A stretch of DNA of 64,000 nucleotides from Kitagawia praeruptora (Eukaryota; Streptophyta; Magnoliopsida; Apiales; Apiaceae): assembly GCA_037693485.1 (NCBI GenBank), contig CM075346.1:90130501-90194500 (forward strand). The letters are read 5' to 3'. The notes under the pieces were generated by a model. That model saw nothing but the letters and a program-made list of their open reading frames with translations, was not told where the DNA came from and did not search any database. Made by a program: the position numbers and the translations under genes. Shown piece after piece: positions 58,257-64,000 of this stretch; the first letter of the stretch is position 1, and each line of letters begins with the position of its first letter.

Positions 58257-59069
58257 GTGAAACCAATGACATTAAGAAGAAAAGTGATAAATCATGGAAA
58301 ATTAATTTTCTCCGTACCTGAAATTTGATTTTGGATCTCAATTTTTTACTCAAGTTTTCTTCGAAAACTTCCTGCAGAAAAAAATTAAAAATTGAGATTG
58401 ATTATTTGTCAAAAAACAAAACTGAGATTGATTAGATAGCTTTTTCTCAACCTATATGAAGCTAAGAGATTTACAATAAAATCATGTTGTATTCTTCGTT
58501 TTGCCCCTACAAATTAAACGCATCAATAATCGATAAACAACATAGATATTAAAGCTAAGATTCCCTACCAATTATTATTATTAACAACCCACATGAAAAG
58601 TAGAGATTAAGTCATAAATCTAAATATTTTATCAAGCAAAAATATCAATGACAATAAAAGAAATGTATACAAAGAGCTAATAAAAATCACAATAAAAAAT
58701 CAGTAACAATCATCATATTGATACCTTGAGTTCTTTTGAAGTCGAAACAGAGACTTGTCGGAATTGAGGTCCTAATTAAGACCTACATATCATGTACATG
58801 TGTAAAAAAAACAATAGTATAAAATCATCATAATCGAACATAAAATATGAATAAAAAACAAAATTACAAATATGGTGATAAAATTTGATCGTTAGGAACA
58901 ATGATTGCATATTATATAAGAATTTAAATTTTCTTTTCTATTTCGAATATGTAAATTTGACTTCTTATTCTTACCTACAAATTCGAAAACCTTTTCTATT
59001 TCGAAGATGTTAATGTTAATTTTAATTTTAATGTTAAAAAAAGAAAGTTCCGCATTCTTTTCTAAAAAA

Positions 59070-59868
59070 GGGTGAGTGCCCTAAATACTCACTTTTTAAT
59101 CATCTCTAATCAAAATACCCACGGCGCTGAGACACAGACCAAAATGTCCAGCACATACGCCTACTGAAAAAACGTATCAGCCGGATACGCCTACACAAAT
59201 AACATATCGAAGGATACGCCACAGAAGGCAATAAAAAATTGAACAGCATACGCAACTGTGTCATGCGTATGTGATGATACGCATGTGCAGACGGCGTAGA
59301 TGACGTCATCCTGACGTCAGCATACGCAACTGCAACATGCGTATCAACAGATACGCATGTGCATACGGTGCATCTCACGCCTGGTCGTCGTCTCCAGGCT
59401 GCTCAGACGAAGCCGATTCCGGCAAGTTTTTTCTTTCGATTAATCTATTCATACCACAAACTTTCCATCAACTTTCTATATACCAATAGAATCGCAATTC
59501 TCTACACCCAAATTCACCTCCCTTTCCGATTTGTTTTTCCGACTACCTTCGTACACGCCCCTGCGGGGCCGCCAGAGAGAAAATGATCAGTGGAGGATGA
59601 AGTAGATGATAAGATGATCATGTGGTGGTATTTTGGAGTGTGGAGAGATGCGACAGAGAGAGATCGAGCCAAACGAAAAAAATGGCAAAAGTCGCCGGCA
59701 GGGAGATTTGGTGTTGTTCTGGCGAGTTCGACGATTTTCTGGCGAGCTACAGTAACTCCGATACGCCGATTGCAACGGCGTATCCCGTAGGCAGTCTGGG
59801 CGGAACTTTGAAAAGTGGGTATTTTGGTTAGTGGATAGGGGAAAATTGGGTATTTTGGGCATTCTTTC
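59070..59868. mobile_element. Mutator-like element carrying GC-rich cargo
   Basis: The 9-bp target duplication tctaaaaaa is at 59061-59069 and 59869-59877. Imperfect terminal inverted repeats of about 50 bp share 'caaaatacccac'. The interior is much richer in GC than the surroundings. It has eleven copies of ATACGC or its complement and two TGACGTC sites, and its 3' half looks like a fragment of a host gene leader and first exon. It has no transposase, so it is non-autonomous, possibly a Pack-MULE. Frames of 66-123 codons on both strands overlap and match no family I know. Confidence 0.65.
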
Positions 59869-60000
59869 TCTAAAAAATAGGGCATAAAGAAGGAAGTTTA
59901 TTTTTAATTATTTAAAATAGAGGAGTTCTAGAAAAATAGATAAATAGGATTCGAGCGATCTGAGAGCTCCTGGGGTTTTCCTTTATATATATAAAATAGA

Positions 60001-60472
60001 TAGATAGAAGATAGATAGATATATAATAGATATATATAAATTAATAAAAATAAATAAAAATATAATATATATATATAGAGTCATGATCTAGGGAGAACCT
60101 CCTTAGATAGAGAACTCAAAGACCCCATCTAAGACCATTCATTTATAAATCTAAGATTTTAGGTATCAAGGGCAATTGTGTAAAATCAAACAACAAGATT
60201 TAGTACTTATAAGGAAACATTGTATATTAAATTTATTACGTAAACTTTTATTTATGGGATGAATTCACGTAATTAATAGAATGAGCACCTCTTAAGGAAA
60301 TTTTAAGTTTTTTTAAAGATCACGAATCTGTTAGCCTATATTAGGAAATCTTAATTTTTTTGAAGATCACTAATAATACTATACATAAGATTCTACAAAA
60401 ATGTGTTCTAGTAAGTGTTGTATAATAAAATATTTTTTAGTTTAGATATTTGATACTTTAATTTTTTTAATT
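60001..60472. other. GATA/TA microsatellite and start of another repeat
   Basis: A (gata)n-like run (60001-60025) and TA runs, then 'gagtcatgatctagggagaacctcc' at 60078, which resembles the start of a terminal repeat like that of the MITE at 34776. No gene. Confidence 0.4.
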
Positions 60473-62460
60473 GACATATTAATTTGAAACACATTAGAGA
60501 ATCTTGGTGTATTACATAATATTTTTAAATATAATTTAACTTTAAAAAAATGTATAATTTTCTTTTAAAAAAAAAAGAAAATACATAGAAATATTATGTA
60601 GTACACCAAGATTCCCACAAGATTCTCTTACGTGTTCTATTAATTATTTGAAATCGTAATATTATTGTAGCATATATTTATATTAAGTTTCTACTAAATA
60701 TTTTATTAATCAAAAATAAGTTTCGAATAGTACAAGTATACATCACTGTAAATAATCATCAAACATTTGTGAAAATTTGTAGAATATTTTTTAAAATAAT
60801 ATTCAATTTTTTATAGCGTGTTTTTTAAAACAATCCTTGAAGGAATTTGAAAAAAATAAATAAAAAGAAATAAATTGATATATTGATTTGAAACACGTAA
60901 GCGAATCTTGGTGTATTAGATGAATTTTTATATCTAATTTAATTTTAAAAGAAATGTATACCTTTTCTTTTCTTAAGAAAAAGGAAATACAAAAGAAATA
61001 TTATGTAATATAACAAGATTCTCTTAGGTGTTTTGTTAATTACTTTAGAAACGTAATATCATTTTATTAGATATTTAGATTAATAGTTTACTAAATATTT
61101 TATTGATCTAAAATAATTTTCGAGTTATGTACAAGTACAACACTATAAATAATTTATCCAACATTAAAAAAAATTATAGAACATTCTTTCGAATTAAAAT
61201 TCAATTTTTTATAGCATGTCTTCTAAAACAATTCTCAAAGGAATCTCGAAAAGATACTAAAAAGAAATAAAATGACATATTAATTTGAAACACGTAAGAG
61301 AATCTTGGTGTATTACGTAATATTTCTAAATGTGACTTAATTTTAAAAGAATTGTATAATTTTTCTTTTTAAAAAAATATACAGAAATATTATGTAGTAT
61401 ACCAAGATTCTCTTACTTAATTATTTGAAATCATAACATTATTGTAACAGATATTTATATTAAGTTTCTACTAAATATTTTATTGATCAGAAATAAGTTT
61501 CGAATAGTACAAGTGTATACAATACCAAAATGGGTACCAAAGGCGTTGCTTATATATTTGGAAATTTGGGATATTTTTATTGGTGAAAATTAATGTGAAT
61601 GCAGGTGTCACTATTATTATTTGTCTTCTAGCCGATCAATACATGAAATGTGGCATTCGGGATATATTTTGGGAAAAAATTTGGGACCTCTAGTATTATT
61701 GATAAATAATTTATCGAACATTTATGAAAATTCATAAAATATTTTTTTAATATTCTAGTGTTATGTTAATATCGTTTTATTAGATATTTAAATTAATAGT
61801 CTACTAAATATTTTATTGATCTAAAATAAGTTTCGAATATACTTATGTACAAGTACAACACTATAAATAATTTATCCAACATTTAAAAAAATTATAAAAT
61901 ATTCTTTCGAATTAAAATTTAATTTTTTATAGCATGTCTTTTAAAAGTATTCTCAAAGGAATCTCGAAAAAATAATAATAAAAAGGAATAAACTGACATA
62001 TTAATTTGAAACACGTAAAAGAATCTTGGTATATTACATAATATTTCTAAATGTAACTTAATGCAAAATCTTGATTTGAAACATGTAAGCGAATATTGGT
62101 GTATTAGATGATTTTTAAAAGAAATGTCCACATTTTTTAAGAAAAAAGAAATATAAAAAAATATTGTGTAATATAAAAAGATTCCCCTAGGTGTTTTGTT
62201 AATTACTTTGGAAAGATAATATCATTTTATTAGATATTTTAGATAAATAGTCTACTAAATATTTTATTGATCTAAAATAAGTTTCGAATATAGTTATGTA
62301 CAAGTACAACACTATAAATAATTTATCCAACATTTAAAAAAAATTGTAGAATATTCTTTCGAATTAAAATTCAATTTTTTTTATAGTAGCATGTCTTTTA
62401 AAACAATTCTCAAAAGAATCTCGAAAAGATAATAAAAATAAATAAATTAACATATTAATT
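60473..62460. repeat. Array of ~400-bp units with inverted repeats
   Basis: Units begin 'gacatattaatttgaaacac' at 60473, 60877, 61274, 61995 and about 62449. Each contains 'aagagaatcttggtgtatta' facing 'taccaagattctctta' about 120 bp later. The third unit has an extra insert at about 61510-61690. Period about 400 bp except where the insert lies. Confidence 0.7.
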
Positions 62461-64000
62461 TGAAACACTTAAATTATTTTATTAGAATTCCTTAAAATCA
62501 TTTTTTCAATTGGCGTAATGATATTTTGTTAAAACTTTTGTAAATTATTTATTTATTCTTTATTTTACACTTAATAGAATCTTTAATAAATTAATAAAAA
62601 TACTTAACTAAATTTTAAATAAATTAATAAAAAAATTAACGAAATCTTTATTAAATTACTAAAAACACATAACGGAATCTTTTATAACTTAATGGAAACT
62701 CTTTACGACATGGTGAGGCCCTCTTAAGTGTTTTACTAAAAAAAAAAATAATTTCAAATTAGATGTATCATTTCTAATACGAAATGTGATTTAATTAAGT
62801 GTTTCAAAATGTTGTATACAAAACTCAGTAATTTATGTTTAAAAAAAAATTAGAAATCTCAAAACACTTAAAAAAATCTCAAATTTGTTTATTTTATATC
62901 ACTCAAAACACCTTAAAGAATCTGTAAAAAATAGAATAAAAAATCATCTTGAAAATTCTCAAAATACTTTAAGGAATCTCAAAAATAGTATATTTAATAT
63001 ATATAAAACACCTTTTTGAAGAATCTCTAAAAAACACTTAACAGAATCTTGATAAATTAATAAAAATTAAAAACACTTAACGAAATCTTTAATAAATAAG
63101 TTGATGTCGTTATAAGCTGATGTGATAGCTATTAGATTCGTTCATTTTAAAAAATATTATAAAAAATCTAGAAAATGTTTCAATAAAGATTTTTATCAAG
63201 TTTTAATAAAATATTTTCGATGGATATTGCAATTGTATGTTGCCATATATATTACGTTAATTGATGTTAATCAATTATTTTAATTAGTGGGTAATGAAAT
63301 TATAGATTCTAAATATATCACATTATTTACATTCATTTTAAGATAAGGAAACTGTTTTTTCAAAAAATAAAAAAGATACGAAAAATAATAATATCTAAGA
63401 GAATCTTGTATATAACATAAAGAATCTCAATGATATTAAAAAAATGTTCTTAAAAAAATTCAAATTTATGGAAATAAAATTAAATCTCAAAAAATATCTT
63501 AGGTAAACCTTAGGAACCGATTAGAAAATGAACAAATCTTTTGCATGTAATTTGGAAAAACAAATTATTTGATTCTTTTGTGTCTTCTAGCAAAATAAAA
63601 AAATATTCCTTAAAAAGATCAATATTTTATAATACGTTCGAAGTTGGGTAATATAAAAAATTTCATAATTCTAAAAACACTTAATAGAATCTCTATCTAA
63701 AAAGTTTGGTAATATAAAAATTTTCTAATGAATCTTAATGGAATTTTACAAAAATTTTGTTATTAATAAAATCTAAATAAAATTAAAAAACATCTAAAAG
63801 AATCTTGGTGTAATTAATAATAATTTTTATTTATTTATTTTTTTAAAAGAAAATGTATACATTTCTTTTAAAATTAAGCTAGATGAAGAAATATTATAAA
63901 ATGCATCAAGAATCTCTTACGTGTTTCAAATCAGTATATCAATTTATTTACTTTTATGATCTTTTTGAGATTTCTTAAAGATTTTTTTTTAAAAAGACAT
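62461..64000. repeat. AT-rich degenerate repeats, continuing past the window
   Basis: Short diverged lines of the type 'cacttaa.gaatctttaataaattaataaaaa' dominate 62560-63090. An inverted copy of the unit start (gtttcaaatcagtatatc) lies near 63924. No frame above 60 codons with protein character. Confidence 0.5.

Larger units (their letters stand above)
56525..60000 (-). mobile_element. Overlapping Helitron-like units 4 and 5, disrupted
   Basis: Two left ends lie close together (gtaatcgcgtttcgcgatg at 56529; aagtcgcgtttctcggcg at 56747), and one right end ...tttatatatataaaataga at 60000. A segment near 57599-57960 is repeated near 58874-59060 and 59884-60000, so two copies are nested or joined. 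The Mutator-like element at 59070-59868 splits the second copy. No gene. Confidence 0.45.

Noticed and set aside
59106..59885. Several overlapping frames of 66-123 codons on both strands
   Set aside because: They overlap each other inside a Mutator-like element of high GC, which lengthens chance frames; none resembles a known family.

Overview
The window is plant nuclear DNA, from a eudicot. Two host genes have plant-specific relatives and plant exon structure. Nearly everything else is transposon sequence of plant lineages: Helitrons with CTAG ends and a GTGC..GCAC hairpin, Stowaway and Mutator-like MITEs, tRNA-derived SINEs, a plant L1-type LINE, Ty3 and Ty1 LTR elements. I cannot name the species from sequence alone.

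Host genes. (1) A minus-strand MAS2/NKAP orthologue (869-2374), one uninterrupted reading frame with a TATA box 115 bp upstream. (2) A minus-strand nine-exon gene for an F-box protein resembling SKIP31 (45820-50546); all exon joins keep frame and give 355 residues. The two genes are about 43 kb apart and show no functional link. The DNA between them is a nest of mobile elements.

Layout. 2571-3910: tandem blocks that each begin like a Helitron 5' end. 3912-10789: a very young complete LTR retrotransposon with no pol (TSD aacac; LTRs almost identical). 10790-12495: another copy of the flanking blocks. 12496-16576: an L1-type LINE, minus strand, broken by two stop codons and ending in a 45-bp filler. 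16578-19750: a third copy of the block, holding a Helitron inside a Helitron, then a Stowaway MITE. 20184-28592: a 5'-truncated Ty3 Tat-lineage element read on the minus strand, with an intron-containing antisense gene on the plus strand. 28593-33166: stacked Helitrons. 33174-35962: MITEs, a SINE and more Helitron ends. 35963-44799: a Helitron split by a complete Ty1-copia element (37338-44645, TSD gagta) that has lost reverse transcriptase and RNase H. 51204-51463: an almost perfect foldback MITE. 51553-60000: head-to-tail Helitron-like units whose 3' hairpins read GCCGCG..CGCGGC, with a Mutator-like element at 59070-59868. 60060-64000: an AT-rich array of roughly 400-bp units, each carrying an internal inverted repeat.

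How it fits together. The LTR element at 3912 lacks all enzymes and must have been moved by another element's proteins; the copia element lost its polymerase; the Tat element lost its 5' half. The most interesting signals are structural. Both copies of the polypurine tract in the young LTR element are preceded by hairpins with the same GAGGAC loop but different, still complementary stems. Helitron 5' ends are stacked in tandem. The Mutator-like element at 59070 carries a cluster of ATACGC boxes and two TGACGTC sites.
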